Shown here: piece after piece, positions 9,769 to 21,600 of the stretch
Position numbering within the stretch: the stretch's first letter is position 1
Layout of the letters: each line of letters starts with the position of its first letter
NCBI GenBank assembly: GCA_950295325.1
Contig: OX485806.1
Coordinates: 4,774,001-4,838,000, forward strand
Origin: Polytrichum commune
Lineage: Eukaryota > Streptophyta > Polytrichopsida > Polytrichales > Polytrichaceae
Direction of reading: 5' to 3'
Length of the DNA: 64,000 nt
Position numbers and translations under genes: made by a program
The notes under the pieces: model-generated
Seen by the model: the letters and a program-made list of their open reading frames with translations, nothing else
The model's database searches: none
Told to the model about the DNA's origin: nothing

Positions 9769-12700
9769 AGCGGAATGGCTTTCACCAATAGTGATAGTAC
9801 CAAAGAAAAATGGAAAGTTGAGAGTATGTGTAGATTATCGGAAACTCAACGGAGCAACAAAATCCGACCCATTTCCATTACCATTCACGGAGGAGATTCT
9901 TGAAACGGTAGCCGGACACGAGATGTTGTCACTACTAGACGGATTTAGTGGTTACAATCAAGTGAGGGTAGCACCGGAAGATCAACCGAAAACTTGTTTT
10001 ATTACGGAGTGGGGAGTTTATGCTACTAGAGTGATGTCATTTGGGCTTATGAGTGCGCCATCTACTTTTCAAAGGGGAGTGATGACGATTTTTGCGGAGT
10101 TTCTAAATGATTTTATGAAAGTATTTTTAGACGATTTTAGTATATATGGGACAAAGGCGGATCATATCAAGCACCTTAAGCTTTGTCTTCAACGATGTAG
10201 AGAGTGTGGGTTAAGTCTTAATCCGGAGAAGTGCATGATTTGTGTGACCTCGGGGAGATTACTTGGTCATGTGGTTTGCAAAGAGGGATTTTTGATAGAT
10301 CCCAAAAAAATCTCCGTGATTCAAAACTTACCACTACCAACAAATGTCAAGAGTTTACGAGCTTTCTTAGGCTCAGTAACATACCATAGGAGATTCATAT
10401 GGATGTTTGCACAAATTACGAGACCTCTTTATGCTCTCCTCAAAAAAGATGAAGCATTCGAATGGACGACAAATTGCCAACAAACATTTGAACTAGTCAA
10501 GAGACTTCTAACTACAACACCAATACTAATGGCTCCAAATTGGTCAATGGAATTCCATGTCCATTGTGATGCATCAAACATAGCCATTGGAGCGGTACTA
10601 GCGCAAAAGGTGAATGGAAATATTGACTCACCTATATATTACGCAAGCCGATTACTAAATCAAGCGGAGAAAAATTATAGTACAATGGAACGCGAAGCAT
10701 TAGCAATGGTATATTCGGTAAACAAATTCAGACACTACCTTTTGGCGAATCATTTCGTGTTTTATGTGGATCATCAAGCATTGTTATACTTGATATATAG
10801 ACCGATAATCTCGGGGAGAATCGCAAGATGGATGCTTCTTCTACAAGAATACGATTTTGAGATTGTGTATATGCCCGGGAGACGACACGTGATGGCGGAT
10901 CACCTCTCAAGAATCGATAATGGAGAACCACCCACCGGAGTAAACGATCAACTACCGGATGCCAACTTATTTTGTATGGAGGTACTAGAAGAGGAAGATG
11001 ATTACATGGAAGAAAATGGACAATCAAGTGAAGAAAATGAACAAGGAAAGGAAAATGTGACACCATGTCTTGAATGGTACATGGTATATACTCAACCAAC
11101 GGAGGATTGGAGGAAACCATTCAAAGAATATCTCAAGCATGGAAGATTGTTGACAATAGGAACAACGGAAGAAGAACAAACACGCATAAGGAGAGTGAGT
11201 GAACCTTACATGATGGATGGCGAAAAATTAATACGAATTTCTCCTAGTGGAGAATCAAAAACATGCATAGAGGGACAAATTATTGAGGATATCATTTCGG
11301 AAGCACATGAACAAGAAGGGCGACATCAAACGTTTGAGGACACATGGTTCACCATACTAAGCGGACCATATTGGTGGCCAACAAGAAAAAGAGACGTAGC
11401 GAGTTATTGCGGAGATTGTCCGGTTTGTTTACAACAAAATGAAGGAAGAGTACATGAACAAGAAAACGACACTTTGATATTAGATTCAAACACGGACGAA
11501 GAGTCAACCACGGAAGAAAATCAAGCAACAGATTGGAGAACGCCTTATTTTGAGTACTTGAGAAATGGACAAGTACGTGGAGAAAATATTTCAAATGAAA
11601 AACAACTTCAATGGGCAAACAAATGCAAGCGGTTCGTTCTGGATAGAGGAACCTTGATAAGATTACTACCCAACGGAGATACACGAATATGCGTTACACG
11701 GAGTCGAGGAGGAAAGCTAATAGCGGCAACACACAACGGAAAGGGAAAGCACTTAACCTTACCAATGACTAAACAATTAATATTCTTTAGTCCTTATCGG
11801 TGGCCAACAATTGACGAGGACATCAAATATCATGCGGAATACGAATGTGAAGAATGCATATTACAACTCGATGAGAAGCAAGAAGAGATGAATTTAAAAG
11901 GTAAACAAACGACTACATCAAAGGAGATCTCACCATCGGATTGGAGAAAACCTTACGTCGAATACTTATCATTCGGAGAAGTAACTAGCAACGATTTGAC
12001 CGGAGAAGAGAAGGAACGGATTGCGAATAGAAGCCAATTCTTCGCCATCATAGATGGCAAACTAATGAGACAATTTGTTGCCAACGAGATACCAAAGGAA
12101 TGCATATCGGAGAATCGGATACAAAGACTCTTAAAGGAACTTCATGAAAAACATCAAACATGTGAAGAAATGATAAGGGAAGCGTCACAAGGACCATATT
12201 GGTGGCCTACGATGACTCGCGACATTCAAAGTTTTATCAAACAAAACAAACAAGGAAATGGTACTTCAACAATGCGACAAAAGAATGGTTCAACCAAAAT
12301 AGATTGGAGAGTACCAATAATGGAATGTTTGAACAATGGAAAAACCGTGAATCAAAATCTATTGGAAGAGGAAAATGGAACTTACTTTATGGAAGAAGGA
12401 GAATTACGAAAGGGAGTAAATCAAGGAGAAAGCAAAATATGTATCGCGGAAGATCAAATCAAACATCTAATCAAAAGAGTGCATGAACAAAATGGTACTC
12501 ATCTTAACACACACGATACAATTCAACAAATTCTCAATGGGCCTTATTGGTGGCCTAATATAGCACAAGACGCAGAACATTATATCAATGGAGAATGTCC
12601 GAGATGTAAGAAGAAAGCAACAACTAAGATACAATGCGGAGCGTTTACCACCGATCCACAAGAGGATTGGACGACTCCATTTATTGACTACCTATCACAC

Positions 12701-13015
12701 GGGAGATTATCAACACCACTACATTACGAAGAAATACACTACAAAATGTTGGAATGTTATTCTATACAACCAAGGAGAAAAGAGACTTTGGATGAGAAAT
12801 TTACCAACAACGTGAAAACTACAAAAATTGAGAAACTATTTACTCAAGTGCTAACAAAAAGCGATAATTTCAAAAGGAGTGCACCTCAACTATATTTATC
12901 GAAGAACTCATATACGAGCACACTATATAATTATGATACAACCATCAACGACAACACATATGTACAAGTACAAGGTATTTTCAAAGCCAAAGATGGCAAA
13001 CATGCTAACCATTAA
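9689..13015 (+). CDS. Element T RT-RNase H followed by a tandem array of integrase zinc-binding-like modules
   Basis: Residues 1-290 are a Ty3 reverse transcriptase (LRVCVDYRKLN; catalytic FLDDFS near 147); about 290-420 is RNase H (HCDASNIAIGAVLA; NYSTMEREALAMVYS; DHLSR). In place of a full integrase come repeated modules of about 105-140 residues, each starting DWR.P...YL..G and closing with a PYWWPT-type motif and, in some, a CxxC pair. They begin at nt 11105, 11531, 11939, 12302 and 12665 (the last partial). Modules 1 and 4 keep CPVC / CPRC; module 2 keeps CEEC; module 3 has lost it. This matches the part of a normal integrase from just before the HHCC zinc domain to its end. No DDE core (no D..D..E, no HPQTNGQ-like motif) follows in any forward frame before 13364. 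The last 100 residues are unrecognised. The element would need an integrase in trans. Confidence 0.85.
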   Translation: MNPNYAAKVKEEIDKLLKAGFIYPVDRAEWLSPIVIVPKKNGKLRVCVDYRKLNGATKSDPFPLPFTEEILETVAGHEMLSLLDGFSGYNQVRVAPEDQPKTCFITEWGVYATRVMSFGLMSAPSTFQRGVMTIFAEFLNDFMKVFLDDFSIYGTKADHIKHLKLCLQRCRECGLSLNPEKCMICVTSGRLLGHVVCKEGFLIDPKKISVIQNLPLPTNVKSLRAFLGSVTYHRRFIWMFAQITRPLYALLKKDEAFEWTTNCQQTFELVKRLLTTTPILMAPNWSMEFHVHCDASNIAIGAVLAQKVNGNIDSPIYYASRLLNQAEKNYSTMEREALAMVYSVNKFRHYLLANHFVFYVDHQALLYLIYRPIISGRIARWMLLLQEYDFEIVYMPGRRHVMADHLSRIDNGEPPTGVNDQLPDANLFCMEVLEEEDDYMEENGQSSEENEQGKENVTPCLEWYMVYTQPTEDWRKPFKEYLKHGRLLTIGTTEEEQTRIRRVSEPYMMDGEKLIRISPSGESKTCIEGQIIEDIISEAHEQEGRHQTFEDTWFTILSGPYWWPTRKRDVASYCGDCPVCLQQNEGRVHEQENDTLILDSNTDEESTTEENQATDWRTPYFEYLRNGQVRGENISNEKQLQWANKCKRFVLDRGTLIRLLPNGDTRICVTRSRGGKLIAATHNGKGKHLTLPMTKQLIFFSPYRWPTIDEDIKYHAEYECEECILQLDEKQEEMNLKGKQTTTSKEISPSDWRKPYVEYLSFGEVTSNDLTGEEKERIANRSQFFAIIDGKLMRQFVANEIPKECISENRIQRLLKELHEKHQTCEEMIREASQGPYWWPTMTRDIQSFIKQNKQGNGTSTMRQKNGSTKIDWRVPIMECLNNGKTVNQNLLEEENGTYFMEEGELRKGVNQGESKICIAEDQIKHLIKRVHEQNGTHLNTHDTIQQILNGPYWWPNIAQDAEHYINGECPRCKKKATTKIQCGAFTTDPQEDWTTPFIDYLSHGRLSTPLHYEEIHYKMLECYSIQPRRKETLDEKFTNNVKTTKIEKLFTQVLTKSDNFKRSAPQLYLSKNSYTSTLYNYDTTINDNTYVQVQGIFKAKDGKHANH

Positions 13016-14320
13016 GTGGTTACGATACATGTGTGGCAATTGGAGCCTAATCTTCATAAGATTTGTAATTCAAAATTGGAACTTACATCCAGGCAATTCA
13101 TCCATCCAATCCACAAATACCAAGTTTACAAGGGAGCATTCAAGACTTACGAATGAGAATATTGAAGGGAATTATAATACAAATCAAACACCAAGAGAAA
13201 AGTTTCAACAACTTGGGAATATTAAATTAATTATCAACAAAAATATTCAAACAAATCAAGAACCCATTGTTACCACAGTTTTTTTTTATTCACACGACAA
13301 AAATTACATCCAATTTGGAATTTTAGTGGAGGGGTCCGCACAAGGCAGACCCCAAGAAAAGTGAGAACACTACACAATGTAGCGTTCTCTTTAAAATATA
13401 CCTGCACAAAAGAATTACCACAAGTCAGAATGAATCACCACGAGAAGAAATTACAGTAGAAGGGCAAAATGATCGAGGAGAACCGGCAGTTTGTTACAGA
13501 TATACCGGTTGAGTTTGAGAAATAACCGGTTGAAGTTCAAGACTGGAGGAAAATTGCCGACCATTTTAGAAGAATTTATAGAATATACCCAATTCAATAA
13601 AGGAAAACTGGAGGATGTCAACATGTAACCAGTTGGACTTGCAAGCACTAGGATCTCAACCGGCTATGCCCAAACATCTTCCCAATCACTGGAAGGGCAT
13701 AAAGGAAATACCTTTTATCATCCCATAAGTAAGGGGATGAAATATCATGGGGTCAAGAGGCTTACCTGGACCAACCAGCTGGAACTGCCAACAGACTACA
13801 AGAAAAGCAACAGAACCAACCAACTACATCATTACTAGGACTGAGCTAAGCAAGCCAGTAACAGAATCACATACGCTATTTAAGGGGGAACTAAACAGTT
13901 TTCGTCCTCTTTTCCACTTAATCAAAGTGAAGGTCAAGAAAGGTCTGCCTTGGTTGAAAGAACCCTGTGTTATGGTCGGAGTATGATAGAAGCCTTCTTC
14001 GGCTTAGCAACTGCGTCAAATTACCAATAGCTCTCAGATCACTTAGTTTAGTCTGTAGCACTTTCCAAGCACATAACAGATTTGCTGTCATAAATTTAGA
14101 ATATTTGGGTGATCCGCTGATAGTTAAGGATGATTGTGATCAACTGATAAGTAGTGCGAGCTTCGTTTACCGAACAGAAAACCAATGGTACTGAAAATGG
14201 CGAATCTTTGGCACAACATGAGTCTTCAATACAAAAAGAAACCACGTTCCAACAGGGGTCTTCGTTACATCAGTTCACCAAGGAGATTTTAACGTAGAGT
14301 TACCAACCATACAGATAGCA
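13016..14320 (+). other. Element T spacer between pol and the coiled-coil region
   Basis: An overlapping open frame (12879-13364) is rich in Asn/Thr/Ile and shows no integrase motif. Between 13500 and 13790 short sites of AACCGGTT type recur (near 13504, 13525, 13625, 13658 and 13770). Small frames at 13747-13986 and 13967-14194 have no recognisable domain. Confidence 0.45.
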
Positions 14321-16200
14321 GTGGATCGGCCCAGATCAGCACAATTAGACGATCAACATTCATACTTGTATTTGAATATTTTACAGGAGATATTAGACAG
14401 ATTTACACGCACCAGTTCTCACATTGAGAGAACTCTTCAGGAATGGTCCGATTCAACCGCACATAAGTTACTCGAAGCATTGCACAAACAACAAGATGGT
14501 ACTCATGAACACATCAGGGCAAGTGCCATCCAAGAAGCGGAACTGAAACTTGCGGAGATGAAGCTCCAGAATGAGCAGTTACACAAAACAATGGTGGCTT
14601 TACAGGAAAAGCACGTAAAGGAATTAGCAGAAAAACCACCCAACAAAAAGAGAAGAATTGAGCATCAATTGGAACACGCAAAAGTACCATTGGAACAAGT
14701 GGAGAAACCTTGTGAGAAAGAAAGAAAAGAAAAGAAAAGAAAAGAATATGAATTACATGCGAAGGGAGAGTCTTTCAAAAATCTGTCGGCCATGGCCAAG
14801 CCAATGCAGTTAAACATAAAGGAAGACGCTGATCTGCAGCTCAATACTACATAATTGGTACAGATCCTAGGCAAATACAACCACACTGGAAACTTGGATT
14901 CTAAAGTCATCTAAAGTCATTTTGATAGCCCCAGAGATAACAGAGGCTAATCCTGCCAAGAAGAGGAAATTCGACAATGGATCAGCAGATACTGGAGTGA
15001 TCGTAAAATTGAGAACAGAGCCGCAAATTTTATCGGCCATGGCCGAACCAATAAGAACGGTACTTACAAGCGCAGAGACCACCTCGACTGTAGATATTAC
15101 AGAGTTAGAACACATTTTAGAAACTTACAACGACACCAGCATTACTGGCTATAGACAATCTATTATCTTCTAAATCAATAGAAGAAATCTTGGACATATT
15201 CAGGCACACTAGTTATTCCATAGAGCAGCACCTGAAAGATTGGACCAATCTGCTATCCAAGGCACACCAAGAGGGTTTTCCTGAACATCAGGATCCTCAC
15301 AAGGCAACTATTATGCAATGACACACAGAGATTGCAGAAGAGAAACTACAAAGACAGCTTTTTCAGGAGAAATTGGAACTGGTAAATGAGCACCATCTGA
15401 CGGAGGTAAAGGCAATTCGCAACACATAACAGGGACACCTTCTCCAAATCAAGGACCTGCGCAGCACGTTACAGATCCACAAACAATCAGTTACACAAAT
15501 TTCCAATAACCTCAAACAAATCAAACAAACAGCTCATGCTTTCAAGGAAGAGGTTCGAAAATTTCTTCAACACACACACACACAGCAAAGCGGCACAACA
15601 GAAATGGCAGGCTCAAAAAGCACCTTACTGACAGCACTCGCCCAAGAGGAGAAACATCACCTTCATGCAGAATGCGAACGCCTCCAGATTCGGCACTGAA
15701 CTAGTAAACAGGTAGCAGCCGTCGCCAAACAACGAATGAATTCATTTTGGCAGATCCTCTCCGAACGCCGACACCTCACTACAACACAACTACATGCTCC
15801 AGCAGGAGATCAAATCCTCGAAAACCCAACTCACCATTTCACCCAGCACTTAGTCACAGACAACAGCATCGCCGAACTTGTTAAGCTTTCGAGTTATGGG
15901 TACAAAATAGTTCCGAAACAGGGGTGCAGATCTCACCACATAATTTATGGCACAGGGTCACTACAAAACTTAACCATACCCTTTGAACTCTCAAAGCCTA
16001 GATCCACAAGCAGCTGTGACGAATGGAATTCTGCTCCAAAAGAGTCAGTTACAGACACAACTCAGACCTTACTTCAGAATCAAAAAGAGGCACTTGAAGC
16101 CCAGTTACGGAAACTACAAGGACAGTACAAATCAACCACAATCAGAATCCAGGAAATGGAACTAGTGGCACAAAATCAAAAGAAGATTAGCCAAGGATAA
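14321..16200 (+). pseudogene. Element T downstream ORF: coiled-coil protein with internal duplication, broken
   Basis: Sense-strand coding sequence after pol. Segment 14321-14854 is open (177 codons): EILDRFTRTSSHIERTLQEW, then a long heptad-rich stretch and KKRR/KEKKRK basic patches that could act in nuclear import. From about 15160 the same order recurs: EEILDIFRHTSYSIEQHLKDW, then EIAEEKLQ and a coiled coil, interrupted by TGA near 15319 and TAA near 15427. LSAMAKP (about 14790) and LSAMAEP (about 15040) also correspond. A further helical segment, 15736-16200, ends at TAA 16198-16200. So the region is an ancient tandem duplication that is now decayed. I do not recognise a family. Extra ORFs between pol and the 3' LTR are known in Tat/Ogre-like elements. 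Confidence 0.55.
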
Positions 16201-16351
16201 ATGGGATACACATCGGGCCAGGAATTGAATCAACTTCAGACTAATTGCCTTCACATTAGGCAAGCACATTGGAAAATCTCAAAATGGAACTACAACAGAT
16301 TACCTTTGAGAGAGATGAACAGCAAAGCGATCCTGAGGGCAGGATCTCAAT

Positions 16352-16364
16352 CCGGGAGGGGAGT
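16352..16364 (+). promoter_or_regulatory. Candidate polypurine tract of element T
   Basis: A short purine run (GGGAGGGGAG) followed by TAAAA lies directly before TGTTGAG at 16369, a plausible LTR start. An alternative purine-rich stretch lies at 16450-16510. Confidence 0.4.
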
Positions 16365-16368
16365 AAAA

Positions 16369-18663
16369 TGTTGAGTAGCAACATTGTAGAGATAAAGGAA
16401 GTTATACACATCAACACTCAAACGGCACTTAAATCGACAAGCATGCAACTTGGGAGGAAGGATTCATGAAGAGGAAGGAGAGCAACACCGAAGAGGAACG
16501 CCGAAGGAAGCTCGGCCATGGAGTTCGACCACGGCAATAGGGCCCTTTGCCACGGCATTACGTACCTTACGCGCGGTATTAGGCGCCCTTACCCACGGTA
16601 GTAGGGTGCCGGCAGCTTACAAAGGAATTCTAGTGTTAATCAAAGGACTTTAAAGGGATATATATTAGGGGCATATTAAGGGGAGTATTAGGGATGTATT
16701 AGGAGTATATTAAGGATGAATTAAGAGGGTTATAAAAATATATTAGAATATAGGATTTTGAGCATGAAGGGATATCAAAGAGACATAATTATGTATTTAG
16801 GATTGCATTGAGGATGAATGAATATCCAATGAAGCATGATTATGGAATAGGTAGAATATAGGATTTTGAGGAAGCACGATGATGGAATATATGGGAAATT
16901 GAGTTATTAAACTCAAGGAGACATTATGAAGACATTAAGAGGAATATGGTACATTCTATTGGCATGATCATCAATCAATCAACATGAAGAATTGAGTGAT
17001 CTCCAAAAAGAGTTTAGAATGTAGCCACAACAAGGAGTTAGGGAAATCTTGGAATTATGAACATCAAGGTGACGAAACGGTTGTAACCGTTTAGGATAAG
17101 AATCATCTACATATATCAAAGATAGTAAGTATCTAGGAAAGTGGAAGTTAACAACCACTCTTAGTATAGATTTTGGATAGGAAGAAAAGACTATATAAGG
17201 GAAGCATTTTAGGAGACCTATACCTCATTTTCTACACAACGAAGTTATCTTAAATTTGAGTGTCAAGAATCACTTGAAGCTTTTGTAACTCTCCTCTCGA
17301 GGAACTTTTGCAATACAATTATCTTTTCTACAAATGCGTGTGATCTTTCTACCTCTCTCAATTTGAACTACGAGTCGTCAATGGTACTTTGTAGCTTAAG
17401 TGATTGAGCAACCGAGAGTAGAGTAGATTGAGTAGACTCTTTTGAGAAAGAACTCAAAAGATAGTGTGAGGGTGAGAACAAAGCGCTCAAGACAAATTGG
17501 AGAATCAATGGGACTTTGAGAGAGATTGAATTGAGAAAGCGATTGTCAAACTTGAGTGAATGAAACAAGATTATCTCTCAAAGCGGAACTTATCATTGAT
17601 CTCCTCAAAAGGGAATTATAAATATACATGTGATTGAATGATTGAAGAATTATATGCATGTTATGATTTAAGCAAAACAACTTAACAATTACAACTCCTT
17701 CAAAAGAGGAGGAGCTTATTATTGAAAACTACATAATTGACTTATAAGTATTATACATATTATACTACATATTGATTGTTGAACTTATGATTAATAAGAA
17801 TGATGAAGACATTAATTCATATCAAAGTTTGAATACATATGAATGAAGTAATATTGATATAAGATAATTTACTTACTACAATTGTTATTGAAACTTCTTA
17901 CTTTAAGATTCTTTGTGAGTTGTTGGATGTCATTACAATTTGAAGGATTATCTATTTAAGAGAAGATCTCTCTTCTCTTGAGCAAAACTCAAGAGAGATA
18001 GGTTTATCTTCTCGTCATCAAGAAACACTTTGTAGTAAAAGTGCTTATTCTCTTAAGATACTTTGTGAGTTGTTGGATGTCATTAACAATCAAAGAGGAG
18101 TTCTTACTCTTGAGTAAAACTCAAGAGAGTATAATTATTCTTGTTATTAAAACACTTTGAAGTTCAACGTGACATTGCAAAACAATTAATGAAGTGTTCA
18201 TGAACTTATAACTACTATATGCATAATTGTCAAGTTACAATATTATACGTAGTAACACTTGAGCTTAAAAAAGAAGACTCAAGAATATTATATCTTCTTC
18301 ATTATTATAAGATACTATCATTTATGTGATTGATGCTTATGAATTACGAGTCTTAAAGACTCATATGATTTATTGAAAACTATATTATTATCGAGGATAT
18401 TGTTACACCTCTTGAAGCTTTCTTTAAATCTAATGGTTCTTATTATCAATGATGCCTTACATTGAGAGTAAGAATTAAGATAATGAGATTGTGTTCACTC
18501 CAATAATTATATTCATATCATAAGGAGAAGAGAGGGATTATTAATTCGAGACCGAACATATTAATGAGGCACGGTAGTTCTGAAGCGAATATAAATTTAC
18601 GTGATGTCTCACCGTGAGTCTTCTTGAGCTAATTTGCAAGAGAACGACCCACGGGGTGTATCA
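16369..18663 (+). repeat. 3' LTR of element T (left border tentative)
   Basis: The right border is firm: the last 157 bp match the copy before the PBS and end TGTATCA. The left border at TGTTGAG (16369) is inferred from the purine tract; the 5' LTR is truncated, so it cannot be checked here. From about 16640 the sequence is AT-rich with many short internal repeats (CTTTGTGAGTTGTTGGATGTCATTA at about 17910 and 18060; AAACTCAAGAGAG). A GC-rich patch at 16490-16620 stands out against it. I see no gene in it. Confidence 0.6.
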
Positions 18664-21600
18664 GAATTTTCCGAGCTTGCTCCGAAGGTGTATGCCACTA
18701 GTTGTTTTGAGTAGGAATAATGTACGTGCAATTGGGGATCTAATACAGTCTTGACGGGATAGTCGTGGTAGGTTGATAGATCCGCCGTGTTTGGCAAGTA
18801 TGTGGTTAGTTAATCCATTATATATTCTTCCGAGTCTTCCTTTGTCATTGAGGGCGTTAATAAGTTGTTCACCTATACATGTGAGGTATGCATATTTTAG
18901 TGAAAAAACTTCTGTGCCGAACATATCTTGTGGTAGTTGTGTAACTGCATTGGACATACATTTCGGTAGTCCACATATATTCTTGTGTAGGGCGATTAGT
19001 CTTTTATCGAGTTTCTTAATGGCGGGGAGTGAGTATGGGATGGCGTAGAAACTATATGCGATGCCGGCTCTTATGACCGTATCAACCATTTGTATTTTTT
19101 GTTTCATAGTGGCTGGGCATGTAGTCAGTAGTTTGCATTGTTTAATTAGTTTAGTTGTTGTTATATGCGTTTGGGTTTTCCACTGTAGTGATGGGACTAG
19201 GTTGATTCCGAGATAGACGTACGGCTCGTGTTGACTTAGTATAGGTATGGGTTGATTTCTGAAGTTTATATTAGCGGTTTGTATGTGTGTTTTGAAGGCG
19301 TGGGGGTTTAATTTTGTTTGGTTGGGGCAGCCTGTGATTGCGCATTTTGGAATGCCAAGGTCCATTCCTGCCCATTCACAAAATTTGTTTAGTTTATTTA
19401 GTTGATGTTGGAGGGATGTCAAATTATTAGATATCGCAACAAGGTCATCTGCGTAGGCTGCAGAGCAGAGTTTTGTATTAGAGGTGTTAAAGGTGTACCC
19501 GTTGTTTCTTCTTTGTAACCATCTTAGAAGTGGTTCAAGAAATATGATAAAGAGATATGGGCTCAATGTGTCCTCTTGTATGGTGCCTCTTTGTATGGGT
19601 ATTGGTTGTGTTTTCTCGAAATATTCTCTAGTAAATGTGGTAGTAGATTGTGAATATATATTGCCTACTAGGGCTACTGCATCTTGTGGGTAGCCTAAGT
19701 CTTTCATAATGGCGAGGAGCCTGGCGTGGTCAATGGAGCCGAAGGCATTTTTGAAGTCGATATACAATATATATGTCTTGGGTGGTAAGTCTTGCGTCTT
19801 CTAATGCTGCTATGGGGGTTTGTAGCTGTCGGGCGGTGCATCGTTCAGCTCGGAATCCTTCTTGGTTGTCATGTAGGATTTGGTATTTTTCACCATATGT
19901 GGATAGGATACTTGTAAATGTGCTAGTAAATAATTTATATATTGAGTTGGCGAGTGCGATTGGTCTGTGGTTGATTAGATGGTGGGGGTTTCCTTTTTTG
20001 TATAGGAGTATTGTGGTGCTTGTTTTTCATGATTCAAGAATTTGTTTTTGTTTATAGCAGTGAGTGAAGAATGATAGGAGAAGTTTGTGGAATCTTGATG
20101 GCATATTTTTCAATATGTCATTAGGTATTTTGTCGGGTCCGGGGGTTTTTCCATTTGCTAGGTTTTTAAGGCACATGCCATATGTTTCTTGGTTTAGATA
20201 TGAGTGTAGGGGAGTCAATGCCTCTCCTTTTTTTTCGAGGGCATATCCATTCAAGTCGTGCCACGGGTATTGTCGGACTCCGCATATGCATTGTTGTGGG
20301 TGGTCGGGTTGGTAGTGATAGGTTGGGACAGTTGGCCTATTGCTGATTGATTGTTGGGCATGTATTTCTTGTGCGATGTCTGTTGGGCTTGTAAGGATAT
20401 TATTGTATCTGTCTATGAGGCAATTTAATGGGGGGGGGGTGTCAGTATTTTTAAAAACTTTTCTGTTTATTATTTTTGGTCTTTTATCATAAAGTTGTTG
20501 GTATTTGGCTATGGCTTTTTTAATTTGCTTGGTGGTGTATTCGGTTGTGATTTTGCGGGCTTTGTATTTAGCTTCTTTGGCGATTTTGGCTAATTCATCT
20601 ATCCATGAGTCGTGTGGGAGAGAGGGATTTGGCGGTGGGGGTATGCTAGTATGATTGTGATTGTTTATTCCTTGGGTGATGATGGGGTGGGTGCGCCAGT
20701 TCGGATTGTTTTTTGTTGTGTAAATTACCTTTCGGATGAGGTGGTATGTAGATAGGTGTGCTTTCCAACTTTTTTGGGGTTTCTTTGGGAGATAGCCCCC
20801 TTGGTTGGCAGTTCTGTTTGGTAGTGTGGGGATGGGTGCGGCACTGCGTGTTTCTAAGATGGTGGCGGTGATGTTGTCGGTGATGGCATTTAGTGAGTTA
20901 CAAGCCATTTGCCATTGGTCATCTGTCAAGTAGTTGTGTTGTAGGAGTAATATGAGTTCGTCTATTTGGTTTGAATTTCTTTCGAAGAATTTAATGTGAA
21001 AATCTTCTATTTTCTCCTTTGGAATGGGGTTAAGTATTCTAGGAGGCGGTTCTGGCGTTGTGATTGGTGCTTTAGCGATTAGTGTGTTTGGGGGGATTAT
21101 TAGTTGTATGGGCAAATGATCCGAGTTGAGTGGGGTGTTTTGGTTTGTAGTTGAGGTGTATTGGTTGTTATTGGGGGTTTTGATGAAGAAACCATCTATT
21201 AGACTGTTTTGTGTGTAGTTGTATCCTCCTTGTCTGGAGAATGTTGTGTTTGTTGGGACATATGTCAATTCGAGGCCCGTTGTAAAGGTTCTCCATAGGT
21301 AGTCCTCCATTTGTGGTGGTGTGGTTTGTTGGTTGTTTTGTCTTCCTATTAAGGCGATGTCTCTGTTAAAGTCTCCACATAAAATATATGTATGGTTAGG
21401 GTGGGTATTTATGTGGTTAGTTATGGTATTTTGAATGGTGGAAATGAGAGGTATGTTCTCCTCATGAGAGGGCATGTATATGTTAATTAAGAGCCAGGGT
21501 TGTAGGGGTTGGTTGGTTATGCATGTTATTTGGAGGAACGGGGATATGTCTGCGGGAGTGGGAATTTTAGAAATGTTTCATGGGAACGCATGTTTGTTAT

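Larger units (their letters stand above)
4233..18663 (+). mobile_element. Element T: giant Ty3/gypsy LTR retrotransposon, Tat/Athila-like
   Basis: About 14.4 kb. The 157-bp segment 4233-4389 recurs with only isolated mismatches at 18507-18663, giving the two LTR ends; each is followed or preceded by the expected signal (primer binding site after the left copy). The order is LTR remnant, PBS, duplicated leader ORF, gag-protease, RT-RNase H-zinc array, coiled-coil region, LTR. The left LTR is truncated by the chromovirus fragment at 2453-4231, so no left target duplication can be read. The right end sits inside LINE-1. Size, PBS type and extra ORFs resemble the Tat/Athila/Ogre group of plant Ty3 elements; that placement is inference. 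Confidence 0.8.

Noticed and set aside
12879-13364. Possible integrase catalytic core overlapping the end of element T pol
   Set aside because: Translation has no D..D..E arrangement and no core motifs; Asn/Ile-rich only.
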